64,000 bases of DNA from an uncultured beta proteobacterium (GTDB lineage Bacteria; Pseudomonadota; Gammaproteobacteria; Burkholderiales; SG8-41), in NCBI GenBank assembly GCA_902825845.1, contig CADECM010000003.1, positions 75,028 to 139,027 on the forward strand. Direction: 5' to 3'. Of this stretch, positions 20,181-28,372 are shown in pieces (the stretch's first letter is position 1; each line of letters opens with the position of its first letter). Under the pieces are notes generated by a model. It ran no database searches, was not told where the DNA came from, and saw nothing but the letters and a program-made list of their open reading frames with translations. Position numbers and translations under genes: made by a program.

Positions 20181-21053
20181 ATGGATCTGGGATTTATCGG
20201 CCTGGGCGTGATGGGACGCCCGATGGCAATGCATTTGATGAAACACGGGCATGCGATGGGCGTCTACGCGCGCCGCAGTGAATCCACGGCGCCGCTGGTC
20301 GCGGCGGGCGCCACGCGCCATGCGTCACCGGCCGCGTTGGCGGCGCGGTGTGATGTCATCTTCACCATGGTGACAAATTCGCACGATGTGGAGCAGGTGG
20401 TGCTTGGCAGCGACGGGTTGATACATGGCATGCGCCCCGGCAGCGTTCTGGTGGACATGGAAACGATATCGCCGGCCGTGGCGCGCCATGTCGCGGCGGA
20501 ACTCGCACCAAAGGGTGTGGAGATGCTGGATGCGCCGGTGTCCGGCGGACCGGCGGGCGCCGAACAAGCGACGCTTGCCATCATGGCCGGCGGCAAACCC
20601 GAGGTTTTCGAGCGCATCAAGCCGCTGTTCGCCTGCATGGGCAAGACCATCGTGCGCGTGGGCGACAGCGGCGCCGGACAAATCACCAAGGCCTGCAATC
20701 AGCTCCTGTTGCTGGTGACCGCGCAGGGCGCGGCGGAAGCGCTGGCGCTCGCCGCGCGTTGTGGCGTTGACAGTACAACCGTGCGCGAGGTGATGATGGG
20801 CGGCATTGCATCGAGCCGCGTGCTCGACGTGTTCGGCAAGCGCATGATCGAACGCAATTTCGCCAACGGTATCGATACCCGTCTTTACCACAAGGATCTC
20901 GCCATCGCGCTTGGACTGGCGCATGAGCATGGCGCAGCGGCGCCCGCGGCATCGGTGGCCATGCAGCACATCAACGCCGCGATCGGGCGCGGCGAGGGAT
21001 CGAGCGATCTCGCGGTGTTGATAGAGGTGCTCGAAAGCATGAGTCGGAAATAA
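20181..21053 (+). CDS. NAD(P)-dependent beta-hydroxyacid dehydrogenase (3-hydroxyisobutyrate dehydrogenase family)
   Basis: A protein of 290 residues: the Rossmann motif LGFIGLGVMGRPMAMHLMKHG at the N-terminus, DAPVSGGPAGAEQATLAIMAGG in the substrate region, and AGQITKACNQ with the family's catalytic lysine. It oxidises a beta-hydroxyacid such as 3-hydroxyisobutyrate, or reduces tartronate semialdehyde (GarR/GlxR). The substrate is not decided by sequence. The ATG at 20181 is used; a GTG six bases earlier is in frame but less likely. The CitE-like gene follows, separated only by an AT-rich element. Confidence 0.9.
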   Translation: MDLGFIGLGVMGRPMAMHLMKHGHAMGVYARRSESTAPLVAAGATRHASPAALAARCDVIFTMVTNSHDVEQVVLGSDGLIHGMRPGSVLVDMETISPAVARHVAAELAPKGVEMLDAPVSGGPAGAEQATLAIMAGGKPEVFERIKPLFACMGKTIVRVGDSGAGQITKACNQLLLLVTAQGAAEALALAARCGVDSTTVREVMMGGIASSRVLDVFGKRMIERNFANGIDTRLYHKDLAIALGLAHEHGAAAPAASVAMQHINAAIGRGEGSSDLAVLIEVLESMSRK

Positions 21054-21057
21054 CCGT

Positions 21058-21088
21058 AATTTATTGTTTTTATTGAATATTTTTAATT
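21058..21088 (+). repeat. AT-rich dispersed element, copy C
   Basis: AATTTATTGTTTTTATTG followed by AATATTTTTAATT, abutting the ATG at 21089. It shares TGTTTTTATTG with the copies at 27368 and 56240. There is no Shine-Dalgarno sequence between the element and the start codon. Confidence 0.65.
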
Positions 21089-22066
21089 ATGAGTTTCACC
21101 CAGCCTGAGCCTGCGAGGGCACGCCTGCATCGCAGCGAACTGGCGGTGCCGGGGTCCACGCCGGCGCTGTTCGCCAAGGCGGCGCGCTCGGCCGCCGATG
21201 TGGTGTTTCTGGATCTGGAAGACGCCGTTGCCGCCGGCGACAAAGATACGGCACGTGCCAACGTGATCGAGGGCATCAACACCGTTGACTGGGGCAGCAA
21301 GGGCGTGAGTGTGCGCATCAACGGCGCTGACACCCACTACATGTATCGCGACGTGGTCGACATTGTCGAGAACTGTCCGCGCCTGGACATGATCATGATG
21401 CCGAAGGTCGGCGTGCCCGCGGATATCTACGCGCTCGACATGCTGGTGACGCAGATCGAACAGGCGAAAGGACGCAGCAAACGCATCGGCTTTGTCGCGC
21501 TGATCGAGACCGCGCTCGGGCTGGCCCAGGTGGAGGCGATTGCGCAGTCGTCACGGCGGCTGGAAGCGATGTATTTCGGCGCCGGTGATCTTGCGGCGTC
21601 ACTGCGCATGCGCACTACCTCGATCGGCGGCATGCATCCCGAGCACGGCGTCCTCAGTGACGCGAATGCGGCGGGCGGGCGCGTCTATATGCAAACCGAT
21701 CCCTGGCACGCCGCGCAACAGCGGCTGGTGGTGGCCTGCCGCGCTTACGGCTTGCGCCCGCTCGATGGCGCATTCGGCGATATCCGGGATGCCGATGGTT
21801 TCCTGGCCGCCACCCGGCGTGCCGCGGCGATGGGGTTCGCGGGACGCATGGCGATTCATCCGTCGCAAATTGCGCCCTCGAATGACGCCTTCAGTCCCGG
21901 CGCCAAAGAAGTCGCTGATGCGCGGCGCGTGCTGGCGGCGATGGATGAAGCCGCGCGCGAGCAGCGTGGCGCGGTGCAGATCGACGGCCGTCTGATCGAC
22001 ATGGCCAATCTGCGCATGGCGCAGAACATCGTGTGGATGGCGGACGCCATCGCGGCCGCGCAGTAG
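21089..22066 (+). CDS. HpcH/HpaI aldolase/citrate lyase family protein (CitE-like)
   Basis: A protein of 325 residues of the CitE/malyl-CoA lyase superfamily: RSELAVPGSTPALFAKA, the metal-binding VVFLDLEDAVAAGDK, IALIET-type FVALIETALGL, and GRMAIHPSQI near the end. Members cleave beta-hydroxyacyl-CoA esters such as malyl-CoA, citramalyl-CoA or citryl units using Mg2+. No CitF or CitD partner is present, so a stand-alone CoA-ester lyase is more likely than citrate lyase. The leader is an AT-rich element with no ribosome-binding site. A role downstream of the preceding dehydrogenase is plausible. Confidence 0.88.
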   Translation: MSFTQPEPARARLHRSELAVPGSTPALFAKAARSAADVVFLDLEDAVAAGDKDTARANVIEGINTVDWGSKGVSVRINGADTHYMYRDVVDIVENCPRLDMIMMPKVGVPADIYALDMLVTQIEQAKGRSKRIGFVALIETALGLAQVEAIAQSSRRLEAMYFGAGDLAASLRMRTTSIGGMHPEHGVLSDANAAGGRVYMQTDPWHAAQQRLVVACRAYGLRPLDGAFGDIRDADGFLAATRRAAAMGFAGRMAIHPSQIAPSNDAFSPGAKEVADARRVLAAMDEAAREQRGAVQIDGRLIDMANLRMAQNIVWMADAIAAAQ

Positions 22067-22255
22067 CCGCGCCCGCCGCTGCGCGGATACCGACTGTCCC
22101 TGTCCGTTTTCGCGCCGCAGCGTATTTTGCCGGCCATGCAGGGGGATCAGCGTGTAACGAAGGCCGGTGCTTTATCTGCGTCGAAAACGGGGCTACACTG
22201 TTTGCCGCAGTCGTTTCGCGGCAGTTTCTCGACAGGCCAACGCCAGGGGGCAGCG

Positions 22256-22684
22256 ATGAAAACAGTGAAACAGTTGTTGCAGGCGAAGGGTGGTACGGTG
22301 CATGCCGTTGCCGCCGATGCCAGTGTGCTGGAGGCCATCAAGTTGATGGCGGCAAAGGGCATTGGCGCGCTGGTGGTGCTCGATGCGGGACGGATGGCCG
22401 GCGTGGTGTCGGAACGCGACTATGCGCGCAAGGTGATTTTGCTGGGCCGTTCATCGCAGGATACCGCAGTGCGCGAGATCATGACGGACGAGGTGGTCAC
22501 CGTCAGGCCGGAGCAGACGGTGGAGGAATGCATGGCGCTAATGACTGAACGGCGCATACGGCATCTGCCGGTGGTCGATGGCGGCAAGCTGGCCGGTGTG
22601 GTTTCGATTGGCGATCTGGTGAAAGAGGTAATTGCTGATCGTGAGGAGACCATCAAGCAGCTGGAGTCCTACATCCACCAATAG
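22256..22684 (+). CDS. CBS-pair domain protein
   Basis: A protein of 142 residues consisting of two CBS motifs: MAAKGIGALVVLDAGRMAGV with SERDYARKV, and MTERRIRHLPVVDGGKLAGV with SIGDLVKEVI. The ending REETIKQLESYIHQ is typical of stand-alone proteobacterial CBS proteins. Such proteins bind adenine nucleotides and modulate partners; no partner is obvious here. The start at 22256 follows a GGGGG-type ribosome-binding site; the frame to 22127 is a shadow. Confidence 0.92.
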   Translation: MKTVKQLLQAKGGTVHAVAADASVLEAIKLMAAKGIGALVVLDAGRMAGVVSERDYARKVILLGRSSQDTAVREIMTDEVVTVRPEQTVEECMALMTERRIRHLPVVDGGKLAGVVSIGDLVKEVIADREETIKQLESYIHQ

Positions 22685-22767
22685 CCGCGGAATGAGCGGG
22701 TCCCGCGCCTGTCGGCGGACAGGCCAAGGCTCTTTGTACGTCGGGATGCAACCGGAAAGGATTTTGA

Positions 22768-23529
22768 ATGAAGTTTGGCGCAATCATTATTGGCGATGAA
22801 ATTTTGTCGGGCAAGCGGCAGGACAAGCACATGGCGAAACTGATCGAAGCCCTGTCGTCGCGCGGTCTGGAACTGGCGTGGTCGCAATACGTGGGCGACG
22901 ATCCGTCCCTGCTGACTGACACCATCCGGCGCGTGCTGACGCTGCAGGATGTGGTGTTCAGCTTCGGCGGCATCGGTGCGACGCCCGACGACCACACGCG
23001 GCAGTGCGCGGCGGACGCGGCGGGGGTGGGCCTCAAGCTGCATCCCGATGCCGAGGCCGAAATTCGGGCGCGCTTCGTGGACGATCCCAAGGGCGTCACC
23101 CCGCAGCGTCTGGAAATGGGCACATATCCGATCGGCTCGAACATTATTCCCAATCCCTACAATCGCATTCCCGGGTTCAACTACCGCAATATTTATTTTG
23201 TGCCCGGATTTCCGCAGATGGCGTGGCCGATGGTCGACTGGGTGCTGGACACGCACTACAAGCATCTGTTCGACGCCGGCCGCATCGGCGAAGCGGCGAT
23301 CATCGTGCGCGAAGCGGGCGAAAGTTTGCTGATCGATCTGATGAAGGCGGTGCAGGGCAAGTATCCACCGCTGAAAATCTTCAGCCTGCCGCGGGTGCAG
23401 CCGGAGCGGTCTATTGAACTGGGCGCGCGCGGCGATCCCGGCCTGGTGGCAGCGGGGATCGCGGAACTCAAGCACGGCGTGACGGCGATGAATTGTCCGT
23501 GGACGGACGCGCCAAAATTCGGCGTGTAG
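22768..23529 (+). CDS. CinA N-terminal (molybdopterin-binding-like) domain protein
   Basis: A protein of 253 residues with the MoaB/Mog-like COG1058 domain of competence/damage-inducible protein CinA: MKFGAIIIGDEILSGKRQDKH, FSFGGIGATPDDHTRQCAADA and IPGFNYRNIYFVPGFPQM. In full-length CinA this half hydrolyses ADP-ribose or related dinucleotides; the C-terminal NMN deamidase half is missing here. A CinA-C-like domain is found instead fused to a nucleotidyltransferase at 58449-59627. AAGGA lies 10 bases before the ATG. A shared hairpin separates it from the convergent phasin gene. Confidence 0.9.
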   Translation: MKFGAIIIGDEILSGKRQDKHMAKLIEALSSRGLELAWSQYVGDDPSLLTDTIRRVLTLQDVVFSFGGIGATPDDHTRQCAADAAGVGLKLHPDAEAEIRARFVDDPKGVTPQRLEMGTYPIGSNIIPNPYNRIPGFNYRNIYFVPGFPQMAWPMVDWVLDTHYKHLFDAGRIGEAAIIVREAGESLLIDLMKAVQGKYPPLKIFSLPRVQPERSIELGARGDPGLVAAGIAELKHGVTAMNCPWTDAPKFGV

Positions 23530-23539
23530 TGTAACGATA

Positions 23540-23569
23540 AACGCCCCTCGGCTTGCGCCGCGGGGCGTT
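23540..23569. terminator. Bidirectional terminator-like hairpin
   Basis: AACGCCCCTCGGC, the loop TTGC and GCCGCGGGGCGTT form a 13-bp stem with one mismatch between the convergent CinA-like and phasin genes. There is no good U-tract on either side. Confidence 0.55.
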
Positions 23570-23590
23570 GTCAACTATCGATCGAAAGCC

Positions 23591-24130
23591 TTACTTTTTC
23601 GCTTTTTTCGCAACCGGCGCGGCGCGCTTGGCGGCGGCCTCGAGGTTGCTCCTGGCGGTCTCGTTAAACTGCTTGGCAGCCTTGGACAGATTCTCGTAGG
23701 CGGCACTGCCGCCGGCGATGGCTGTCTTCAACGCCGAGATTCCCGCTTCCGAACCCGCCGGCGCACTTTCCGCGAACTTGTCGAGGGCAACCACGAACTG
23801 GCGGTTGAAACCGGCCATTTGTTCCTCGATCAGCTTGCCGAATTCCGCCTGCGTTTCGCTGGTGACTTCGTAGATGCTTTTCACATAGTCGGCGGCTTTC
23901 TCGAACGCCGGCTGGGTAACGCTATCCTTGACTTCAGCGAACTGTTGCAGGTCTTTCACCGTAGACAGCGTCTTGACGCTTTCCACGCTGTCGCTGAGGA
24001 CGTCTTTCGCCGCTTTTAACTGGATTTCGAGCAGGCGTTCCGCGCCACCAAGGGCGACGCCGGCAAAACGGGTGGCAGCTTCCAGATTGGCTTTGTTCAG
24101 TGCCGCGAACTGCTCTTGCGCTGGGTGCAT
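23591..24130 (-). CDS. phaP: Phasin family protein
   Basis: A protein of 179 residues that is mostly amphipathic helix with the Phasin_2 pattern: EQFAALNKANLEAATRFAGV at the start, LLEIQLKAAKDVL, and a C-terminal Ala/Lys-rich tail (RAAPVAKKAKK). Phasins coat polyhydroxyalkanoate granules. AAAGGAGA lies upstream of the ATG inside an AT-rich dispersed element. A near-consensus sigma-70 promoter and two TTGTGC-N3-GCAGCA boxes lie further upstream, suggesting strong, regulated expression, possibly by a PhaR-like repressor (inferred). Confidence 0.93.
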   Translation of the reverse strand: MHPAQEQFAALNKANLEAATRFAGVALGGAERLLEIQLKAAKDVLSDSVESVKTLSTVKDLQQFAEVKDSVTQPAFEKAADYVKSIYEVTSETQAEFGKLIEEQMAGFNRQFVVALDKFAESAPAGSEAGISALKTAIAGGSAAYENLSKAAKQFNETARSNLEAAAKRAAPVAKKAKK

Positions 24131-24167
24131 TTAATAATCTCCTTTAAAAACAATGGTTTATTAAAAA
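24131..24167 (-). repeat. AT-rich dispersed element, copy L (phasin leader)
   Basis: On the minus strand it reads TTAATAAACCATTGTTTTTAAAGGAG and continues into ATTATTAA before the phasin ATG. It is the same layout as copy B, with the AAACAAT part changed to AAAGGAG, which is the phasin ribosome-binding site. Confidence 0.6.
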
Positions 24168-24201
24168 CCCATGGATGAGACAGTAGGGTTTTCGGTAAAT
24201 T

Positions 24202-24216
24202 TGCTGCATCGCACAA
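24202..24216 (-). promoter_or_regulatory. Operator candidate, TTGTGC-N3-GCAGCA box 1
   Basis: The minus strand reads TTGTGCGATGCAGCA, just downstream of the phasin -10 box. It matches box 2 (24268-24282) at 12 of 15 positions. The position is that of a repressor site. Confidence 0.5.
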
Positions 24217-24221
24217 TTCTC

Positions 24222-24249
24222 ATTATAAGGGCCAAGAATGCAATGTCAA
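24222..24249 (-). promoter_or_regulatory. Sigma-70 promoter of the phasin gene
   Basis: On the minus strand TTGACA (24249-24244) and TATAAT (24227-24222) are both perfect consensus hexamers, separated by 16 bases. They point at the phasin gene, about 95 bases upstream of its ATG. Confidence 0.8.
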
Positions 24250-24267
24250 GGGGTTTGACCACTTTTT

Positions 24268-24282
24268 TTGTGCACAGCAGCA
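24268..24282 (+). promoter_or_regulatory. Operator candidate, TTGTGC-N3-GCAGCA box 2
   Basis: TTGTGCACAGCAGCA lies upstream of the phasin -35 box. It overlaps the inverted repeat TGCACAG...CTGTGCA (24271-24292). Together with box 1 it brackets the promoter. Confidence 0.45.
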
Positions 24283-24414
24283 TTCCTGTGCATTTTGGGG
24301 TATTTTGACTTCGCCCGGGGTTGTGGATAGCATCCAAAACACCCTTTTAATCAGAACGTTCGGTCATGCGCCCTGCGCACTTGGCGGCGTTCTGGCCCAC
24401 CCGCCAAAGGCAAC

Positions 24415-25560
24415 GTGGAGTTTTCCGAAGCAGCGGACCATCCGACGCCCGCACTCAGCATTGGCCGCGCGCCCGACGGCGGGCCGGCGGTAACGGTTAC
24501 GGGCGCCTGGAATTTGCGCGCGATTCAGCCGGTGGCGGGCGTTCTGCGCGACCAGCTTGCCGCCCAGGCGCGTGGCACACGGGATGCGCATTGGGATCTA
24601 TCGGGTGTCACCCGCATGGACCACGCCGGGGCCCTCATGCTGTGGCGCGCCTGGGGCAGGCGGCGCGCAATGCACCTGCGTCTGAAAGCAGAGCACGAAA
24701 ATCTGTTCACTCATTTGCAGGCCGACACGCCGGTGCCGCCCGCGGCCGTGCCGTGGCGCTGGATGGCGCCGATGCTGGCGGCGACACGCCCATTGATGAC
24801 GCTGGGCGCGCACATCGAGGATGTGATCGCCCTGCTGGGCCAGGTGAGCCTGGCGTTGCTGGAGGTGCTGCGCCATCCATCGCGCATGCCGTGGCGGGAA
24901 ATATCCGCCAATGTGTATCGCACCGGCGCGCAGGCCATGGGCATTACGGCATTGGTTGGATTTCTGATCGGCGTGGTGTTGTCGTATTTGTCGGCCCAGC
25001 AATTGAAGTCGTTTGGCGCCGGGATCTTTATCGTCAACCTGCTGGGGATTTCGATCATCCGCGAGCTGGGGCCGGTACTGGCGGCAATCCTGGTGGCGGG
25101 CCGTTCCGGCTCTGCAATGACCGCGCAGCTCGGCGTGATGCGCGTGACCGACGAGATCGATGCGATGTCGGTCATGGGCATACCGTACGTCCTGCGGCTG
25201 GTGCTGCCGCGCATTGTGGCGCTGGCGATATCGCTGCCGTTGATTGTGTTGTGGACCAACGCCATCGCGCTGGTCGGCGGCATGGTTTCCGCGCGTTATG
25301 AGCTGGATGTCAGCGTGGCGTATTTCCTGTCGGAGTTACCCAATGCCGTGCCGGTGGCGAATCTGTGGCTGGGCCTGGCCAAGGGCGCGGTGTTCGGCAT
25401 GCTGATCGCGCTGCTCGCCTGTCACTTCGGCCTGCGTATCGAACCCAACACCGAAAGCCTTGGCATCGGCACCACCAACTCGGTGGTGGCCGCAATCACC
25501 ACGGTGATTCTGGTCGACGCGATTTTTGCGGTATTGTTCTCGAACGTCGGGGTGCCCTGA
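24415..25560 (+). CDS. MlaE-type ABC permease with N-terminal STAS-like domain
   Basis: A protein of 381 residues. Residues 1-95 resemble a STAS domain (VTVTGAWNLRAIQPV, WDLSGVTRMDHAGALMLWRA), as in MlaB. Residues from about 110 form the MlaE permease with five to six membrane segments and the signature IIRELGPVLAAILVAGRSGS followed by LGVMRVTDEIDAMSVMGI. Together they act as the inner-membrane core of an MCE phospholipid transport system. The GTG start has AAAGG upstream. Its stop overlaps the next start by one base. Confidence 0.93.
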   Translation: MEFSEAADHPTPALSIGRAPDGGPAVTVTGAWNLRAIQPVAGVLRDQLAAQARGTRDAHWDLSGVTRMDHAGALMLWRAWGRRRAMHLRLKAEHENLFTHLQADTPVPPAAVPWRWMAPMLAATRPLMTLGAHIEDVIALLGQVSLALLEVLRHPSRMPWREISANVYRTGAQAMGITALVGFLIGVVLSYLSAQQLKSFGAGIFIVNLLGISIIRELGPVLAAILVAGRSGSAMTAQLGVMRVTDEIDAMSVMGIPYVLRLVLPRIVALAISLPLIVLWTNAIALVGGMVSARYELDVSVAYFLSELPNAVPVANLWLGLAKGAVFGMLIALLACHFGLRIEPNTESLGIGTTNSVVAAITTVILVDAIFAVLFSNVGVP

Positions 25561-26342
25561 TGAGTGAGTGCATTATCGACGTGCGCAATGTGTGGACACA
25601 GTTCGGCACGCACGTGGTGCATCGCGACTTGAACCTGTGCGTGCGCGCGGGTGAGGTGATGTCGCTGGTGGGCGGTTCCGGCAGCGGCAAGAGCACGCTG
25701 CTGCGGGAAATCCTCGGGCTGGAGCAGCCCGCGCGCGGCGAAATCACGGTGCTGGGAGTGTCCTTGCAACAGGGCACGCCGGAGCAACTGCAGCAGCTGC
25801 GCAACCGTTGGGGCATGCTGTTTCAGGAGGGCGCGATGTTTTCCGCGCTCACGGTTTTCGAAAACGTGGCGCTGCCGCTGCGCGAATTGAAGACGCTCGA
25901 CGACGGCCTGATTCGGGATCTGGTGATGTTGAAGCTCAAAATGGTCGATATCCAGCCGCGCGATGCGTCGAAGATGCCGTCTTCGTTGTCCGGGGGTATG
26001 ATCAAGCGCGTCGCGTTGGCGCGGGCGCTGTCACTGGAACCGGAGTTGCTGTTCCTGGATGAACCCACCGCCGGGCTCGATCCGGAACGCAGCGAAAGCT
26101 TTTGCAGGCTCATCGCAAACTTGAAGCGTGAACTTGGCCTCACCGTGGTGATGGTGACCCACGATCTGGATACCATCGTGTCGATTTCGGACCGCGTGGC
26201 GGTGCTGGCCGACCAGCGCATTGTCGCGCTCGGCAGCGTGGCGGAAGTGGCGCGGCATGCGCATCCGTTTATCGTCGAGTATTTTCAGGGTGAACGCGGC
26301 CGGCGCGCGCTGGGCGGATTAAATCCGCTGGCGGCCGCGTAA
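25560..26342 (+). CDS. MlaF-type ABC transporter ATP-binding protein
   Basis: A protein of 260 residues with Walker A (GGSGSGKSTLLREILG), the Q-loop in GMLFQEGAMFSALTVFENV, the signature SSLSGGMIKRVALARAL, Walker B (LLFLDEPTAGLDPERS) and the H-loop VMVTHDLD. The GAMFSALTV sequence is typical of MlaF. It powers lipid movement with the MlaE-like permease. The start at 25560 overlaps the permease stop (TGATG), indicating translational coupling; the longer frame to 25365 is a shadow. Confidence 0.95.
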   Translation: MSECIIDVRNVWTQFGTHVVHRDLNLCVRAGEVMSLVGGSGSGKSTLLREILGLEQPARGEITVLGVSLQQGTPEQLQQLRNRWGMLFQEGAMFSALTVFENVALPLRELKTLDDGLIRDLVMLKLKMVDIQPRDASKMPSSLSGGMIKRVALARALSLEPELLFLDEPTAGLDPERSESFCRLIANLKRELGLTVVMVTHDLDTIVSISDRVAVLADQRIVALGSVAEVARHAHPFIVEYFQGERGRRALGGLNPLAAA

Positions 26343-26357
26343 CAGGAGAATTGCTTC

Positions 26358-27350
26358 ATGGAAAGTCGCGCACACGCCATCGTCGCCGGTTTGTTCACGG
26401 TGCTGCTCGGCGCCGGTATTGTGCTGGCCGCCTTGTGGTTCAGCCGCGACAGCTACGACCGTGTCACCTACGTGCTCGAATCGAAGTACGCGGTCACCGG
26501 ACTCAATCCCCAGGCGCCGGTCAAATTGCGCGGTGTGCAAATCGGCAAGGTGAACAGCATCGATTTCGATGGCGAAGATGCCACCCTGATTCTGGTGACG
26601 ATTTCGGTCAAGGCGGGGTCGCGGATCACGCGCGGCACCACGGCGCAGCTGGGCGCACAGGGGATCACCGGCACCTCGTACGTCAATCTGGAAGATGACG
26701 GAAAACAGCCGGATTTTTTGCCGCCGAATATCGACAAGGCAAGCCGCATTCCCGTCAAGCGCGCGTTGTTCGACGAGTTCGCCATGTCCGGACAGGAAAT
26801 CCTGTTCGAGGTCGGCAAGCTGCTCAAGCAGGCCCAGGTATTGTTGAGCGACGCCAATCAGACGCAACTGGTCAACATGTTCAACGCGGTTCAAGGCGCA
26901 TCGGAGCGCATGGACAAACTTGCGCAGGCGCTGGAGCCGGGCGCGAAGAGCATGCCCGTGCTCGCGGGTGACGCACGCAAGCTGTTGGCCGGCGCGGACC
27001 ATGCCGTGCGTGACGTCGGCCCGCTGCTGAAGGATGCGAGGACCGCGCTGGTGAGCATCGACAAACTCGCGCAGGAGTACTCGCGGCGCGCCGGTACCCT
27101 GGACCGCGTTGCAAAGAATGCCGACGAAGTCGGCAGTGCATCGCAAAGCGTCACCGGCGCCGCGGGCAGCATGGCGGGCGATCTGGTGCCGCGCATGAAC
27201 GTGTTGCTCGAAGAACTGGTGCGCAATTCGCGCAAACTCGATCGGTTCCTGGACGATTTGCACGATCAGCCTCAGGGCCTGGTGTTCGGTCGGCCTGCGC
27301 GCAGGCCGGGGCCAGGCGAGTCCGGGTTTGCAGTTCCGCAAAAGCAATAA
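26358..27350 (+). CDS. MCE/MlaD-domain protein
   Basis: A protein of 330 residues: one N-terminal membrane anchor (IVAGLFTVLLGAGIVLAALW), an MCE domain near residues 35-118 (YAVTGLNPQAPVKLRGVQIG, QLGAQGITGTSYVNLED), then a long helical region rich in KLLxGAD- and KLA-type heptads, and a proline-rich tail. The length and helical extension are greater than for MlaD (about 180) and resemble PqiB/YebT-related or other long MCE proteins that bridge the periplasm. AACAGGAGAA provides the ribosome-binding site. It belongs to the same operon as the permease and ATPase. Confidence 0.92.
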   Translation: MESRAHAIVAGLFTVLLGAGIVLAALWFSRDSYDRVTYVLESKYAVTGLNPQAPVKLRGVQIGKVNSIDFDGEDATLILVTISVKAGSRITRGTTAQLGAQGITGTSYVNLEDDGKQPDFLPPNIDKASRIPVKRALFDEFAMSGQEILFEVGKLLKQAQVLLSDANQTQLVNMFNAVQGASERMDKLAQALEPGAKSMPVLAGDARKLLAGADHAVRDVGPLLKDARTALVSIDKLAQEYSRRAGTLDRVAKNADEVGSASQSVTGAAGSMAGDLVPRMNVLLEELVRNSRKLDRFLDDLHDQPQGLVFGRPARRPGPGESGFAVPQKQ

Positions 27351-27365
27351 CCCAAGGTGTGCCGG

Positions 27366-27989
27366 ATGAAAAAATATAAGTATCTGTTTTTATTGGGTAT
27401 TTTATTAAATCTGCTAAGCGCTTGTACGCTACTGGGTCCGGAAAAGCGTGATGCGCCCACCGCCTATGATCTTGGGCCGGCGCGTTCCCATGCAGCGAAT
27501 GCGGGTGGAGCGCCCGCCATAAACGCGACGCTGCTGCTGCCGCCGATCAGCGCCAGCCCCTGGCTCGATAACACCGGCATCCAGTATCGCCTCGCGTATG
27601 AGGACGCGATCCGGCCCCATGCCTATGCGCAAAACCGCTGGGTGGTGGTGCCGGCGCTGCTGTTGACGCAACGCCTTCGCGCGCGCTTTGCCGGCGCCAC
27701 GCGCGGTGTGATTACAGCGCTCGACGGCGCGAAGGCGGATTATGTGCTGCGCGTTGAACTGGACGATTTCAGCCAGTTGTTCACTGCCGCGCAGTCGAGC
27801 AAAGTCGTGGTGCGCCTGCGCGCATCCCTGATTGATGTCAATACGCGGGCGTTGCAGGGACAAACTACCCTTAGCCTGGAGCGCGGCGCACCGCCGAACG
27901 CGCCGGGCGCGGTACAGGCGCTTGCCGCGGCCAGTGATGCGGCCATTGATGAACTGTTGGCGTGGGCCGCACAGACGTTGAAAAAGTAG
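27366..27989 (+). CDS. ABC-transport auxiliary lipoprotein (PqiC-like)
   Basis: A protein of 207 residues with a lipoprotein signal peptide ending LLSAC (Cys20) and a domain of the ABC_trans_aux/PqiC type (YRLAYEDAIRPHAYAQNRWV, LRVELDDFSQLF). It is probably an outer-membrane partner of the MCE operon. The signal peptide codons are extremely AT-rich and coincide with a dispersed AT-rich element, unlike the rest of the gene. The ATG at 27366 (AAGG upstream) is preferred over the GTG at 27357. Confidence 0.88.
   Translation: MKKYKYLFLLGILLNLLSACTLLGPEKRDAPTAYDLGPARSHAANAGGAPAINATLLLPPISASPWLDNTGIQYRLAYEDAIRPHAYAQNRWVVVPALLLTQRLRARFAGATRGVITALDGAKADYVLRVELDDFSQLFTAAQSSKVVVRLRASLIDVNTRALQGQTTLSLERGAPPNAPGAVQALAAASDAAIDELLAWAAQTLKK
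27368..27410 (+). repeat. AT-rich dispersed element, copy M, inside a signal-peptide coding region
   Basis: It includes TATCTGTTTTTATTG, 15 bases identical to the reverse complement of the copy at 56240-56280. It encodes most of KKYKYLFLLGILLN of the lipoprotein leader. Confidence 0.65.
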
Positions 27990-27998
27990 GAGCCGAAC

Positions 27999-28337
27999 AT
28001 GAGCACGATCTTTACCCGAATCATCAGCCGGGAAATTCCCGCCGACATTGTCTATGAGGACGAGCTGTGCCTGGCGTTTCGCGACATCAACCCGCAGGCG
28101 CCGATCCACCTGCTGCTGATCCCGAAGCAGGAAATGCCGCGGCTCATCGATGCACAACCAGCGGATGCGGCGTTGCTCGGCCACTTGTTGCTCACGGCCA
28201 ATACCATTGCGCGTCAGATGGGCGTCGGCGATGCCTACCGGCTGGTGGTCAATAACGGCGCGGATGCGGGGCAGAGCGTGTTTCACCTCCATCTGCATAT
28301 CCTCGCCGGACGCGCCTTCAAGTGGCCGCCGGGCTGA
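27999..28337 (+). CDS. HIT-family (HinT-like) purine nucleotide phosphoramidase
   Basis: A protein of 112 residues, the typical size for HinT. It has FTRIISREIPADIVYEDE at the start, DINPQAPIHLLLIPKQ, and the histidine triad QSVFHLHLHILAGR (His96, His98, His100). The family hydrolyses AMP-linked phosphoramidates. AGGAG lies upstream of the ATG. It starts 9 bases after the lipoprotein gene and may be co-transcribed with it, although no functional link to lipid transport is known. Confidence 0.95.
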   Translation: MSTIFTRIISREIPADIVYEDELCLAFRDINPQAPIHLLLIPKQEMPRLIDAQPADAALLGHLLLTANTIARQMGVGDAYRLVVNNGADAGQSVFHLHLHILAGRAFKWPPG

Positions 28338-28372
28338 ACCGTCGGCGCTGAGTGCCGTACTCCCCCTTGGGC

